64,000 nucleotides of DNA from an uncultured Alistipes sp. (lineage in GTDB: Bacteria > Bacteroidota > Bacteroidia > Bacteroidales > Rikenellaceae). The notes under the pieces are model-generated. The model had not been told where the DNA came from. It searched no databases and saw nothing but the letters and a program-made list of their open reading frames with translations. The stretch lies in assembly GCA_900544265.1 (NCBI GenBank), contig UQUQ01000002.1, positions 62,001 to 126,000 on the forward strand, in the 5' to 3' direction. Of the stretch, positions 17,342-25,462 are shown piece by piece; position 1 is the stretch's first letter; every line of letters starts with the position of its first letter. A program made the translations under genes and the position numbers.

Positions 17342-17677
17342 ATGGCCAAAGAGACCAATCCCCGCAGTTTCGTCCTGCGCGTGGATGCGGCGACGATGGA
17401 TGCCCTGGAGGCGTGGGCCGAGGACGAGTTCCGCTCGATCAACGGCCAGCTCCAGTGGATCATCGCCGACGCCCTGCGGCGCAGCGGACGGCTCAAGCGC
17501 CCGCGTGCGGCGGCCGCGGCCGGGGCTTCCGACCCGGCCGGGCAGACTGCCGCGCCGTCGGCTTCCGATGCCTCCGCGCGTTCCGCGGGCGGAAAGGGGA
17601 AGGCGGGCCGTGCCGCCGCTGCGGAGGATGAGTCCGATACGCGGGCAGCCATCGAACCGAAGAGCCAAGTGCAATGA
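17342..17677 (+). CDS. Arc-like ribbon-helix-helix protein
   Basis: A 111-residue protein. The first 50 residues form an Arc/MetJ-type RHH domain (NPRSFVLRVDAATMDALEAW, then FRSINGQLQWIIADALRR). The rest is Ala/Pro/Ser-rich and probably disordered. RHH proteins bind DNA as dimers. Genes for Arc-like proteins recur next to SPFH genes in Bacteroidetes, but the reason is not known to me. Its stop overlaps the next gene by 4 nt (ATGA). Confidence 0.75.
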   Translation: MAKETNPRSFVLRVDAATMDALEAWAEDEFRSINGQLQWIIADALRRSGRLKRPRAAAAAGASDPAGQTAAPSASDASARSAGGKGKAGRAAAAEDESDTRAAIEPKSQVQ

Positions 17678-17976
17678 AACCGGAAAAGCAAATCGGCAAA
17701 GGAGGCACCGGCCGTTTCTTCACGGCCGACGCCATGCGGCAGCGGGGCGTACAGCCCGCGTGTGAATCCGCGAAGGAGCGGGCGCACGGCCGCCGGCGGT
17801 TGTCGGGCCTCGGCGGACGGCGCTGGCTGTGGGTCGCGTCCGCGGTGCTCTTCTCGGTGCTGCTCTGCTCCCTGCTCGGATGGATAGACCCGGGTGCCGC
17901 GCAGCACTCCGCTCCGGGCGGCCTCGTTTCGGGGATTGCGGCCCTCGGCTGGACGGTTGGCTGCTGGGGCTGGTGA
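17674..17976 (+). CDS. Small membrane protein, shortened paralogue of the next gene
   Basis: A 100-residue protein. The N-terminus KQIGKGGTGRFFTADAMRQ and the two-helix region WLWVASAVLF...LIDPG-like line up with KQIGKWSVGQLFTPGGVRQ and WLWVVPVAVL in the product of 18018-18617. The protein ends after the second helix, so the C-terminal half of the paralogue is missing. It overlaps the upstream RHH gene by 4 nt. Function is unknown; it may be a decaying tandem duplicate. Confidence 0.65.
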   Translation: MKPEKQIGKGGTGRFFTADAMRQRGVQPACESAKERAHGRRRLSGLGGRRWLWVASAVLFSVLLCSLLGWIDPGAAQHSAPGGLVSGIAALGWTVGCWGW

Positions 17977-18017
17977 CTCCGCTGTACGGGCAATCTAAAA
18001 TCGAACAGGAAAACAGG

Positions 18018-18617
18018 ATGAAACTGAAAAAACAGATAGGTAAATGGAGCGTCGGCCAGCTGTTCACGCCCGGCGGTGTGCGGCAGTGGGGCGGGCACCT
18101 CATGCAGAAGGCCGCGGAGGAGCGGGAGCGTGACCGCCGGCAGGTTAGGCGCCTGCGCGAGCGGATGCGGCTCTTTGTGCGGAGCCGGCTGTGGCTGTGG
18201 GTCGTACCGGTGGCGGTGCTCTCGTTCGTTGTCTTCTTCCTGCTCCGCCTGATCGACCTGCGGGCCATACAGGCGCTCGCCCGGGGCGGCATCGCCGCGG
18301 GACTTGCGGCCATATGCTGGGCGATCGGCATCTGGGCCTCGACGACCTCCGACGAGGAGGCCCTGAAGCAGGCCGAGGAGGATGCCGTGTCGCGCTGGAT
18401 CACCCGCACGGGGCGCCGCAGCCGTGTCGGACGTGTGGCCATGAAGGCCCTCGGGATCCTCCTCGCGCTGGGGGCGCTGGCGCTGTTCGTCTCGCCGCAG
18501 ATCGAGCAGCTCGTCTCGGAGCCGGGGCAGGTCGTGCAGGCCCTGACGGGCATCCTGCTGAAGGTGCAGGCGATCGTGCTGGTCTTCGTGCCCCTCTTCC
18601 TGACGCGCAGTCGGTAG
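18018..18617 (+). CDS. Membrane protein of SPFH operon, function unknown
   Basis: A 199-residue protein with an amphipathic N-terminus, a basic stretch (about 35-55, rich in Arg), two helices (about 58-105), a charged middle (SDEEALKQAEEDAVSRWITR) and two more hydrophobic segments (about 140-160 and 172-195). The ATG at 18018 is preceded by the A/G-rich GAACAGGAAAACAGG. It is last in the operon, with a terminator downstream. It is homologous to the preceding gene over its first half. Confidence 0.7.
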   Translation: MKLKKQIGKWSVGQLFTPGGVRQWGGHLMQKAAEERERDRRQVRRLRERMRLFVRSRLWLWVVPVAVLSFVVFFLLRLIDLRAIQALARGGIAAGLAAICWAIGIWASTTSDEEALKQAEEDAVSRWITRTGRRSRVGRVAMKALGILLALGALALFVSPQIEQLVSEPGQVVQALTGILLKVQAIVLVFVPLFLTRSR

Positions 18618-18740
18618 CGCCGATAACGCCGGTGCGCCGCATGACGGGGCGTGACGGGGTGCGTCGGGAAAGGGACCGGGTGCGGGATGCGGCCACAGTC
18701 CACAGTCCGGAGCCCCGAGTGTCCGTTGCGTATCGAATAA

Positions 18741-18765
18741 AACCGCCTTCGGGCGGTTTTTTTTA
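18741..18765 (+). terminator. Terminator of SPFH operon
   Basis: The stem AAACCGCC/GGCGGTTT with loop TTCG is followed by eight or more T. Confidence 0.92.
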
Positions 18766-18807
18766 TGCCCGGCGGCTTGCGGCGGGTGCGGATTGGGGAA
18801 AAGTGCG

Positions 18808-18815
18808 TATCTTTG
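18808..18815 (+). promoter_or_regulatory. -7 box (TATCTTTG)
   Basis: Exact consensus 20 nt before the ATG of the thioesterase gene. Confidence 0.7.
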
Positions 18816-18835
18816 GGCAGCAAAACACGCATGTT

Positions 18836-19216
18836 ATGTTGGAAAAAGGACTTTCAGCCCAGAGCCGCACGCAGGTGACGGCCGAAAATACGGCAGCCCG
18901 GATGGGATCGGGCGACATGGAGGTATTCGCCACGCCCGCCCTGGTGGCGCTGCTCGAAAATGCGGCGATGAAGGCCGTGGCCCCGGCGCTGGCCGAAGGG
19001 CAGACGACCGTTGGCGCCGAGATGAACTGCACGCACATCAAGCCCTCGGGGCTCGGTGCCGAGATCACGGCAACGGCCGTGCTGACCGCGGTCGAGGGGC
19101 GCAAGCTGACCTTCAACGTCGGGGCCCGCGACGAAGGGGGGCTTATCGGCGAGGGGGTGCACATCCGCTACGTTGTCGACCGCGAGCGCTTTATGGCCAA
19201 GGTCGGCGGCCGGTAG
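18836..19216 (+). CDS. Hot-dog thioesterase (FlK-like)
   Basis: A 126-residue single hot-dog domain resembling fluoroacetyl-CoA thioesterase FlK and related acyl-CoA thioesterases. It has the central helix ATPALVALLENAAMKAV, which holds the usual Glu (ENAAM), and THIKPSGLGAEITATAVL with a conserved His-x-Lys-Pro. These enzymes hydrolyse small acyl-CoA esters in the cytoplasm. The Thr/Glu/His triad region is present, but the true substrate cannot be told. It is a single gene with its own promoter and terminator. Confidence 0.8.
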   Translation: MLEKGLSAQSRTQVTAENTAARMGSGDMEVFATPALVALLENAAMKAVAPALAEGQTTVGAEMNCTHIKPSGLGAEITATAVLTAVEGRKLTFNVGARDEGGLIGEGVHIRYVVDRERFMAKVGGR

Positions 19217-19250
19217 GCGCTTCAGAGCGGCTCGCCCGAACCCCAACGAG

Positions 19251-19287
19251 AAAAGGGACCTCCGCATCGTGCGGAGGTCCCTTTTTT
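19251..19287. terminator. Bidirectional terminator
   Basis: The stem AAAGGGACCTCCGCA/TGCGGAGGTCCCTTT lies between the converging thioesterase and nhaD genes, with A-runs and T-runs on its two sides. Confidence 0.9.
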
Positions 19288-19305
19288 GCGCGCTGACGGA
19301 TCACG

Positions 19306-20667
19306 TCAGAGGCCGATCAGGAGGTGTTCGAGCAGGATGACCAGCATGCCGGCCAGGTATCCGGCCAGAGCCAGCCACGTGATGCGCTTCACATACCACG
19401 CGAAGGTGATGTTCTCGAGCCCCATGGCCACGACGCCCGCCGCCGAACCGATGATGAGCAGGCTGCCGCCCACGCCGGCGCAGTAGGTCAGCAGGTGCCA
19501 GAAGAGTCCGTCGGCCACGAAGTTCTGCAGGTAGGCCGGATCGACCGCTGCGGCCACCGTCGCCGGATCGGCCAGCGGGTACATGCCCATGCAGGCGGCG
19601 ACGAGCGGCACGTTGTCGATGACCGACGAAAGGATGCCGATCACGCCCGTGATGGTGAAGACCTCGTGCACCTCGCGGTCGAGCCAGTCGGCCACGTCGG
19701 TCAGCACACCGGCGCTCTGCAGGGCGGCGACCGACATCAGAATGCCGAGGAAGAAGAGGATCGTCGGCATGTCGATATGCTTGAGAATCTTCGAGACGCG
19801 GTTCTGGATCGACTCCTCCATGTTGCGCTTCAGGTCGTAGAGGATCTCCGTGAGGGTCCACATCACGCCCAGCGCCACCATCATGCCCATGTAGGGCGGC
19901 AGGTGCGTCACGGACTTGAAGATCGGGACGAAGAGCAGGCTCAGAACGCCCGTTACGAGGATGAAGCGGCTCATGCGCGGTCCCACGCCGGCGGGCAGTC
20001 CCACGGTGGCACCCTGTGCGGCGACCTGCGCGGCGATGCTTGCGGAGACGGGGGGTGCCGACGTGTCGGCGATATAGCGCGTGGCGATGGCCGTGGGGAT
20101 GACGACCGAGACCAGACACGGCAGGATCTGTGTGGCGATGAGCGACCCGGCCGTGACGTTGCCGCGCATCCAGAGCATGATGGTCGTCACGTCGCCGATG
20201 GGCGACCAGGCACCGCCGCTGTTGGCCGCAATGACGATCACGCTGGCGAAGACCCAGCGCTCCTTGCTGTCGTCGATCAGCCGCCGCATGACCATGATCA
20301 TGATGATCGTCGTGGTCATGTTGTCGAGCGCCGCCGACATGAAGAAGGTAATCAGGGAGAGCAGCCACAGCAGCCTGCGCTTGCGGCGCGTGGTGATGTG
20401 TTCGGTGATGACGTTGAAGCCTCCGTGCATGTCGATGAGCTCGACGATCGTCATGGCACCGATCAGGAAGATCAGAATCTCGCACGTGTCGCCCAGGTGG
20501 TCGATCAGTTCGTGCGCAATGTTGGTGTCGTGGCCCCAGATGCTGAAGATCGTCCAGATGGCGCCGCACATCAGCAGGGCGATGGCCGCCTTGTTGATCT
20601 TTACCTTGTGCTCCAGCGCGATGAAGACGTAGCCCACCACGAAGAGCAGAATCATTGACAGAATCAT
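19306..20667 (-). CDS. nhaD: NhaD-type sodium:proton antiporter
   Basis: A 453-residue integral membrane protein of the ion transporter superfamily with 11-13 helices. Characteristic stretches are IGAMTIVELIDMHGGF, SAALDNMTTTIIMIMVM (re-entrant region with conserved Asp-Asn) and NSGGAWSPIGDVTTIMLW. The second repeat has GILSSVIDNVPLVAACMGMY. It exchanges cytoplasmic sodium for protons and helps pH and salt homeostasis. The start follows a -7 box at 20744-20751; it is a single gene. Confidence 0.92.
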   Translation of the reverse strand: MILSMILLFVVGYVFIALEHKVKINKAAIALLMCGAIWTIFSIWGHDTNIAHELIDHLGDTCEILIFLIGAMTIVELIDMHGGFNVITEHITTRRKRRLLWLLSLITFFMSAALDNMTTTIIMIMVMRRLIDDSKERWVFASVIVIAANSGGAWSPIGDVTTIMLWMRGNVTAGSLIATQILPCLVSVVIPTAIATRYIADTSAPPVSASIAAQVAAQGATVGLPAGVGPRMSRFILVTGVLSLLFVPIFKSVTHLPPYMGMMVALGVMWTLTEILYDLKRNMEESIQNRVSKILKHIDMPTILFFLGILMSVAALQSAGVLTDVADWLDREVHEVFTITGVIGILSSVIDNVPLVAACMGMYPLADPATVAAAVDPAYLQNFVADGLFWHLLTYCAGVGGSLLIIGSAAGVVAMGLENITFAWYVKRITWLALAGYLAGMLVILLEHLLIGL

Positions 20668-20743
20668 CTTGCAGAATTTTGATGTACCTTGTTCATTCCC
20701 GGACGGAGGGTCCCGTGGAGGCTCTCCCGCCGGAAGGAACGCG

Positions 20744-20751
20744 CAAAATTA
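20744..20751 (-). promoter_or_regulatory. -7 box (TAATTTTG)
   Basis: Exact TAnnTTTG on the minus strand, about 75 nt upstream of the nhaD start. Confidence 0.55.
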
Positions 20752-20825
20752 CGAAAAAACCTGACACGGTTTTCTCCCCTTTCGGCATTTTTCGGGTGTG
20801 GAATTGCTTTTTGGATTTTTTTGCC

Positions 20826-20833
20826 TATCTTTG
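20826..20833 (+). promoter_or_regulatory. -7 box (TATCTTTG) of tRNA-Gln gene
   Basis: Exact consensus 22 nt upstream of the tRNA 5' end. Confidence 0.75.
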
Positions 20834-20854
20834 TGGCGCTTTCGAGCAACTGTT

Positions 20855-20925
20855 TGAGCTGTGGTGTAATGGTAACACAGCAGATTTTGGTTCTGTCGTT
20901 CTGGGTTCGAATCCCGGCAGCTCAA
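20855..20925 (+). tRNA. tRNA-Gln (TTG)
   Basis: Acceptor TGAGCTG/CAGCTCA, anticodon arm GCAGA-TTTTGGT-TCTGT (anticodon TTG), T-arm CTGGG-TTCGAAT-CCCGG and discriminator A. CCA is not encoded. U at position 1 of the acceptor is typical of bacterial tRNA-Gln. Confidence 0.95.
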
Positions 20926-20930
20926 CACGA

Positions 20931-20962
20931 AAGGAGAGGTCCCCGACGGGACTTCTCCTTTT
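20931..20962 (+). terminator. Terminator after tRNA-Gln
   Basis: The stem AAGGAGAGGTCCC/GGGACTTCTCCTT has a short loop and a following T stretch. Confidence 0.85.
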
Positions 20963-20998
20963 GCTTTCCGGTGTTCGCGCACGTGCGGGGGCGGGGGC

Positions 20999-21250
20999 TC
21001 ACCGCATCCTGCGGTGCGAGAGCAGGGCGGCGATCCACAGCAGCACGATCGACCCTATGACGGCCGTCACGAGGCTGCCCAGCGTGCCCACGGGCACCAG
21101 CCCGATGAGCGAGAAGAGCCACCCGCCCAGCACGCCGCCGACGAGCCCCACAATCAGATTGACCAGCAGCCCCGAGCTGCCGCCCTTGACGATGAGGTTG
21201 GCGATCCATCCGGCCGCCAGCCCCAGAAGCAGATACCAAATGAAATACAT
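20999..21250 (-). CDS. GlsB/YeaQ/YmgE-type small membrane protein
   Basis: An 83-residue protein with three hydrophobic segments and the glycine-rich pattern WYLLLGLAAGWIANLIVKGG then GLVGGVLGGWLFSLIG, which defines the transglycosylase-associated/GlsB family. Members are linked to envelope stress in other bacteria; the mechanism is unknown. The ATG at 21250 (MYFIWYLLLG) is chosen because the family starts right at the first helix. Confidence 0.85.
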   Translation of the reverse strand: MYFIWYLLLGLAAGWIANLIVKGGSSGLLVNLIVGLVGGVLGGWLFSLIGLVPVGTLGSLVTAVIGSIVLLWIAALLSHRRMR

Positions 21251-21452
21251 TCTCTTCCGTTTTGTGGTTACGGAGCGGCTGCTGCAAAATCCGTTCCCGA
21301 ACGGCAATCGGCCCTCTGCTGAGGTACCGTCCGCCGCTTTCCTCCGCGCTCCGGATGAGCCGGTCCGCGGGCAGCCGGTCCTAAGCTGTGACGGGTTGCA
21401 TCCGAACGGCGGACGACGGGAACTTTTATTTGCGCGAGTCTCGGGAAATGGT

Positions 21453-21460
21453 TAGTTTTG
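21453..21460 (+). promoter_or_regulatory. -7 box (TAGTTTTG)
   Basis: Exact consensus 30 nt upstream of the ATG at 21490 of the glycosidase gene. Confidence 0.65.
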
Positions 21461-21489
21461 CGCACGAATCCAACCAATCTCCCTGCATC

Positions 21490-22917
21490 ATGAAAAAAAT
21501 TCTGCTTTCATCGCTTCTCCTGCTCCTCTCCGCTGCGGGAGCCCGGGCCCAGCGGCTCGAAACGCACGACCGGCACCTCGATCGGGTCTTCACCCTTGCC
21601 GTGCAGACGCTCCGCGGCAACGTCGAGGCGGGCATCATCAAGGCCGGCGGCGTCTATGGCGGCGAGTGGACACGCGACGTGGCCATCAATGTCTGGAATG
21701 CGGCGAACCTGCTGCTGCCCGAGGAGGCCGAATGTTCGCTGTGGCACGTGACAACGGACAACCGCACGATGATCGGACACCAGTACTGGGACCAGATCCT
21801 CTGGGTGACCGGCGCCTACGACCATTACCTGGCCACACAGGACACGCTCTTCCTGCGACAGGCCTGCACCGCCTCGGCCAACACCATGCGGCGGCTCGAG
21901 ACGGAGGCTTTCGACGCCGGGTACGGCCTCTTCACCGGGCCTTCGGTCTTCAACGACGGCATCGCCGGGTACGAAGAGCCGGTCTTCGATCCGGGGGTCG
22001 GATCGAGCTATGTGCTCGACTATCCCGAGGCGCGGCATGTCAAGTGTTTGAGCACGAACTGCATCTACTACAATGCCTACCTCGTGCTGGCGCAGATGTC
22101 CGACAAACTGGGCCATGGCGACGAGGCCGCGATTTACCGGCAGAAGGCCGATACGCTCAGGAAGGTGATCCGTGCCCGTTTCTACGACCCCGCGACGGCG
22201 ACCTTTGCCTACCTGATCGACGGCCACGGCACGGTCCATCACTTCCAGGAGGGACTGGGCATCTCGTTTGCCATCCTTTTCGGCATTGTCGACCGCGACG
22301 AGGCCGCCCGGGTCGTCGACGGGGTCTATGTGGCGCCCTACGGACTGCCGTCGATCTATCCCGCCTTCAAGCGCTTCTCGAAGGAGCGGCCCGGACGTCA
22401 CAACGTCCTTGTCTGGCCCTTCGTCAGCGCCTTCTGGGCCGATGCGGCCCTGCATGCGGGACGCGAGGAGCGCTTTGTCTCCGAACTGGAAAACCTCTGC
22501 CGTCTTGTCGAGGCGAGCGACGACTGCTTCTATGAGATTTACGATCCTTACACGGGTGAGGTTTGCGGCGGCTGGCAGGTCGGGGGCGGACCGGGGCCCG
22601 ATGGCGAGTGGGATTCGATTCACGACCAGACCTGGTCGGCCACGGGACTCCTTCGCATGGTGCTGCGCGGCATGCTGGGACTGTCGTTCTCCGAAGAGGG
22701 GCTGTGCCTGGCGCCCGATGCCGGCCTGATGGCCCGTTTCGGATTCAGGAAGCTGACCGACCTGCGTTATCAGCAGGGGACGATCGACCTCAAGCGGAAG
22801 GGCAGCGGTGAGGTGATCCGCGAGATCCGCATCGACGGCATGCCGGCCGGCGGGCAGACCGCATTGCTGCCGGCACCGCATGCGGGTCGGGCCGTAGTCG
22901 AGATCATCACCGAATAG
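21490..22917 (+). CDS. Exported six-hairpin glycosidase (MGH1-like fold)
   Basis: A 475-residue protein with a signal peptide (about 1-20, AGARA before Gln). The mature part is an alpha/alpha six-barrel with GGVYGGEWTRDVAINVW, TMIGHQYWDQILWVTGAYDH, TGPSVFNDGIAGY, HNVLVWPFVSAFWADAAL and DSIHDQTWSATGLLRM. The acidic residues in WTRD and FNDG are candidate catalytic residues. The fold is shared by GH37/GH63/GH15-type enzymes acting on alpha-linked sugars; the substrate cannot be assigned. It is probably periplasmic. A single gene, with a promoter box and a terminator. Confidence 0.75.
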   Translation: MKKILLSSLLLLLSAAGARAQRLETHDRHLDRVFTLAVQTLRGNVEAGIIKAGGVYGGEWTRDVAINVWNAANLLLPEEAECSLWHVTTDNRTMIGHQYWDQILWVTGAYDHYLATQDTLFLRQACTASANTMRRLETEAFDAGYGLFTGPSVFNDGIAGYEEPVFDPGVGSSYVLDYPEARHVKCLSTNCIYYNAYLVLAQMSDKLGHGDEAAIYRQKADTLRKVIRARFYDPATATFAYLIDGHGTVHHFQEGLGISFAILFGIVDRDEAARVVDGVYVAPYGLPSIYPAFKRFSKERPGRHNVLVWPFVSAFWADAALHAGREERFVSELENLCRLVEASDDCFYEIYDPYTGEVCGGWQVGGGPGPDGEWDSIHDQTWSATGLLRMVLRGMLGLSFSEEGLCLAPDAGLMARFGFRKLTDLRYQQGTIDLKRKGSGEVIREIRIDGMPAGGQTALLPAPHAGRAVVEIITE

Positions 22918-22955
22918 GAAAAAACAATTCGGGACGGTCAGATCCCGGATAATGC

Positions 22956-22987
22956 AGGGGAGGAGCCGGCGGCTCTTCCCCTTTTTA
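22956..22987 (+). terminator. Terminator of glycosidase gene
   Basis: The stem AGGGGAGGAGCCG/CGGCTCTTCCCCT is followed by TTTTT. Confidence 0.85.
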
Positions 22988-23020
22988 CACCGTGTGCGGT
23001 CCGATTTCCGCCGTGCGCGG

Positions 23021-23269
23021 TCAGAGCGCCTGCCGCAGGGCCCGGGCCAGCTGGTCGGGGCACGAAGTGCCGCGGCCGCGGCAGTCGATCCCTTCGAGGC
23101 GGGCGATGGCCTCTTCGACCTTCATGCCGCGCACCAGTGCAGCGACGCCCTGCGTGTTGCCGTCGCAGCCGCCCGTGAAGCGGACGCTGCGGATGATGTC
23201 GTTGTCGAGTTCGATGTCGATCTGTCGGGAGCAGGTCCCGACGCAGGTATGGGTCAGATGTCGTGTCAT
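23021..23269 (-). CDS. TSCPD domain protein
   Basis: An 82-residue protein with the four-cysteine pattern of the TSCPD family (TIGR03905-like): CVGTCS near the N-terminus, then GGCDGN, and CRGRGTSCPDQLARAL at the end. The same domain occurs at the C-terminus of some B12-dependent ribonucleotide reductases. As a free-standing protein its function is not known; metal or Fe-S binding by the cysteines is plausible. The promoter box at 23293-23300 fixes the short form. Confidence 0.85.
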   Translation of the reverse strand: MTRHLTHTCVGTCSRQIDIELDNDIIRSVRFTGGCDGNTQGVAALVRGMKVEEAIARLEGIDCRGRGTSCPDQLARALRQAL

Positions 23270-23292
23270 GTCCGTTTTTGTTGAAAACGGCG

Positions 23293-23300
23293 CAAAGATA
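23293..23300 (-). promoter_or_regulatory. -7 box (TATCTTTG)
   Basis: Exact consensus on the minus strand, 23 nt upstream of the TSCPD gene. Confidence 0.7.
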
Positions 23301-23464
23301 ACATTTCGTCGCGACAATGTGTGCAGGGGTGGCCCCGAAAAGGTGCATTGCCGGAGAGAAGATCGTTCCAAGAGGCGCTTGAAAGCTTCTAACCGACAAT
23401 GCGGGTATTCGGTTGGGTGGATGGTTGAATACTACACAAATGTAGTCATTTTCCGTAAAAAACA

Positions 23465-23494
23465 AAAAAAACAGCAATGAAAATTGCTGTTTTT
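23465..23494. terminator. Hairpin terminator downstream of yajC
   Basis: The perfect stem AAAAACAGCAAT/ATTGCTGTTTTT has T-runs on both strands. Confidence 0.85.
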
Positions 23495-23569
23495 CCTGTT
23501 GCGGTCCGTTCGCGGGGTGGCACAGACGCTCTTTGAGCGTCGGGGCCGCCCGCTGTACGGTTGCGCAGC

Positions 23570-23896
23570 CTACTGGCGCTGGAGCTCGGAGTTGTCGGCC
23601 ACGACCATGTTCTTGTCGATGCGCAGCGTGACGTTGCTGTCGACCTCGATGAGCAGCGTGGTCTCCTTGATCTCCTTGACCGTGCCGTAGATGCCGCCGG
23701 CGGTGATGATCTTGTCACCCTTCTTGAGGCCGTCGCGGAAGGCCTGCATCTGCTTGCGGCGCTTGGCCTCGGGACGCCACATGAAGAGCCACAGCACGAG
23801 GACCATCAGGGCGATCATGATGATGAAGCTGTACTGCTGCATGAAACCCGGCTGGGGTTCTACGGGTGCAGCCTGAAGAAAATGGATCATATTCAT
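23570..23896 (-). CDS. yajC: Preprotein translocase accessory subunit YajC
   Basis: A 108-residue protein with one N-terminal membrane helix (SFIIMIALMVLVLWLFM, about 23-39), then RPEAKRRKQMQAFRDGLKKGDKIITAGGIYG, the hallmark of YajC. It associates with SecDF and the Sec translocon at the inner membrane. Upstream on the same strand lie DUF1573 and nusB, in the order nusB-DUF1573-yajC. A -7 box directly upstream suggests yajC can also be transcribed alone. Confidence 0.95.
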   Translation of the reverse strand: MNMIHFLQAAPVEPQPGFMQQYSFIIMIALMVLVLWLFMWRPEAKRRKQMQAFRDGLKKGDKIITAGGIYGTVKEIKETTLLIEVDSNVTLRIDKNMVVADNSELQRQ

Positions 23897-23931
23897 TTCG
23901 GTTTTTAGAGTTTGTTTCGATTCGTTTCGTG

Positions 23932-23939
23932 CAAAGATA
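23932..23939 (-). promoter_or_regulatory. -7 box (TATCTTTG)
   Basis: Exact consensus on the minus strand, 35 nt upstream of the yajC start. Confidence 0.65.
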
Positions 23940-23965
23940 CGAATTATTGTCGAAATCGCAAGCCT

Positions 23966-24439
23966 CTATTCGATTTCCGCTTCGACGAAAATCCGCAGGG
24001 GCCGCGCCGCGCCGGCCAGATGCAGGTCGACGGTCTTGAGCTGCCAGCCGTGTTCGCCGCGCGAGTCGAAGCGCAGGCGCAGGCGGCGTGCGGCGCCCGG
24101 TGCAACGGGCTCGCGGTCAAACTCGAGCGTCGTGCATCCGCAGCTGCGGCCGTAGGAGGCGACGGCCACGGCCCGTGAGGCGTCGTTGACGAGCCACACG
24201 CGCAGCTCGGCGATCTCGCCCGAGTGCAGGCGTCCGAAACGGACGGTATCGCTCCCGCCCTTTTCGAGAATTGCGTCCGTAAGCGTGATTTTCGGGCCCG
24301 TGCGTTGTGCCGGGGCGCTCTCTGCCTCTTTTGGTGCGGCGTTAGGACGCCCCGCGCGGGCTCCGCACGAGACGGCAAGCGCGAGTGCGAGCGCCGCGGC
24401 CAGCAGCCGGAGCGGGGCGTATGCCGGGCGTGCGGACAT
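23966..24439 (-). CDS. DUF1573 domain lipoprotein
   Basis: A 157-residue protein with a type II signal peptide ending LALAVSC (Cys25). The domain covers about 60-155: FGRLHSGEIAELRVWLVND, then SYGRSCGCTTLEF with the CGCT motif typical of DUF1573, and a closing beta-rich part. It is an immunoglobulin-like fold of unknown function, probably periplasmic. The gene starts 3 nt after the nusB stop. Confidence 0.82.
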   Translation of the reverse strand: MSARPAYAPLRLLAAALALALAVSCGARAGRPNAAPKEAESAPAQRTGPKITLTDAILEKGGSDTVRFGRLHSGEIAELRVWLVNDASRAVAVASYGRSCGCTTLEFDREPVAPGAARRLRLRFDSRGEHGWQLKTVDLHLAGAARPLRIFVEAEIE

Positions 24440-24442
24440 GGC

Positions 24443-25378
24443 TCAAATCAGGCCGCGGCCCGACTTGCGGATGCGGCCCTCCTCGGTCAGCGAGGCCACG
24501 ATCTTGTCCAGCACGCCGTTGATGAAGGTGCTGCTGCCCGGCGTCGAGTAGTATTTCGAGATTTCGATCCACTCGTCGAGCGTCACCTTGACGGGAATCG
24601 ACGGGAAGGAGATCAGCTCGGTCATGGCCGTGCCGATGATGAGGTTGTCCATGAAGACGATGCGCTCGACGTCCCAGTTGGCCGTGAACTTCTCGATGTA
24701 CTCCTGGCAGGAGTTGTAGTTGACCAGCGACTTCTCGAAGAGCGTCTTCACGAACTCCGGATCGTCGGGGCTCTTGAACTTCGGGGCGATCTTCAGCTCC
24801 GTGTGCGAGGCGCGCAGCGAGGAGAGCGTGCGCAGCACCATGACGAGAATGTAGGGCAGGTCGTCGCTCCAGAGCAGCGACATCTCCTCCAGCGCCTCGT
24901 CCAGCGCGTCGCACTGCTGCAATTCGTTGAGGAAGGTCTCGACGAGGCGGCGGTCGTCGTCCAGCGAGCGTTCGTCGCGCTGCATGTACTCCTTGTAGTA
25001 GTCGCTCTCGGTGAGCTGCGTGTAGAGCGTGCGGATCAGCTCGGGGTACTGCGCCCAGCCCAGCTTGCGTGCGGCCACACGGTCGTTGACCGAATCGCTG
25101 TTGGCGATGATGCGGATGACGGCGTTGTCGACGAATTTCGTGTTCGGGTGGAGGTCTTCGTATGTCGGCAGTTTCTTCTGCTTGGCCAGCTCCTGCCGCT
25201 GCTCCGCATAGCGTGCCACCTCGACGGGGAGGATCAGCAGCTGGAAGTAGAGGTCGTAGGCCTTGTCGACGGAGGCCATCAGCGTCTTTTCCGAGGCCAT
25301 CATGTTGTCGGCGCCCGACTTCAGGTGGGCGAACAGGGCCTTGATGACCTTGATGCGGAGTAATCTTCTGCTCAACAT
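24443..25378 (-). CDS. nusB: Transcription antitermination factor NusB, long form
   Basis: A 311-residue protein starting LSRRLLRIKVIKALFAHLKS, whose RIKV..LF pattern is that of NusB. The second half (about 200-305) holds the helical NusB domain, with DWDVERIVFMDN-type residues and DNLIIGTAMTELISFPSIPVK. Length is about twice that of E. coli NusB; this long form is usual in Bacteroidetes. NusB with NusE/S10 binds boxA of rRNA operons to prevent termination. The promoter box at 25407-25414 fixes the start. Confidence 0.92.
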   Translation of the reverse strand: MLSRRLLRIKVIKALFAHLKSGADNMMASEKTLMASVDKAYDLYFQLLILPVEVARYAEQRQELAKQKKLPTYEDLHPNTKFVDNAVIRIIANSDSVNDRVAARKLGWAQYPELIRTLYTQLTESDYYKEYMQRDERSLDDDRRLVETFLNELQQCDALDEALEEMSLLWSDDLPYILVMVLRTLSSLRASHTELKIAPKFKSPDDPEFVKTLFEKSLVNYNSCQEYIEKFTANWDVERIVFMDNLIIGTAMTELISFPSIPVKVTLDEWIEISKYYSTPGSSTFINGVLDKIVASLTEEGRIRKSGRGLI

Positions 25379-25406
25379 AACTTTTAGAACGTATTTTTGA
25401 CGGCCG

Positions 25407-25414
25407 CAAAGATA
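25407..25414 (-). promoter_or_regulatory. -7 box (TATCTTTG)
   Basis: Exact consensus on the minus strand, 28 nt upstream of the nusB start. Confidence 0.7.
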
Positions 25415-25447
25415 GGAATTTTTTCCGGAATGAAAGAAATTATTGCG

Positions 25448-25455
25448 TATCTTTG
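25448..25455 (+). promoter_or_regulatory. -7 box (TATCTTTG), 7 nt from the start codon
   Basis: Exact consensus on the plus strand. The ATG of the flavoprotein gene begins at 25463, so a transcript started from this box would have almost no leader. Confidence 0.6.
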
Positions 25456-25462
25456 CAGCCGT

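Noticed and set aside
23330..23460. Possible small RNA between TSCPD promoter and yajC terminator
   Set aside because: Only a weak dyad (CTACACAAATGTAG) and no promoter-terminator pair on one strand; not enough support.
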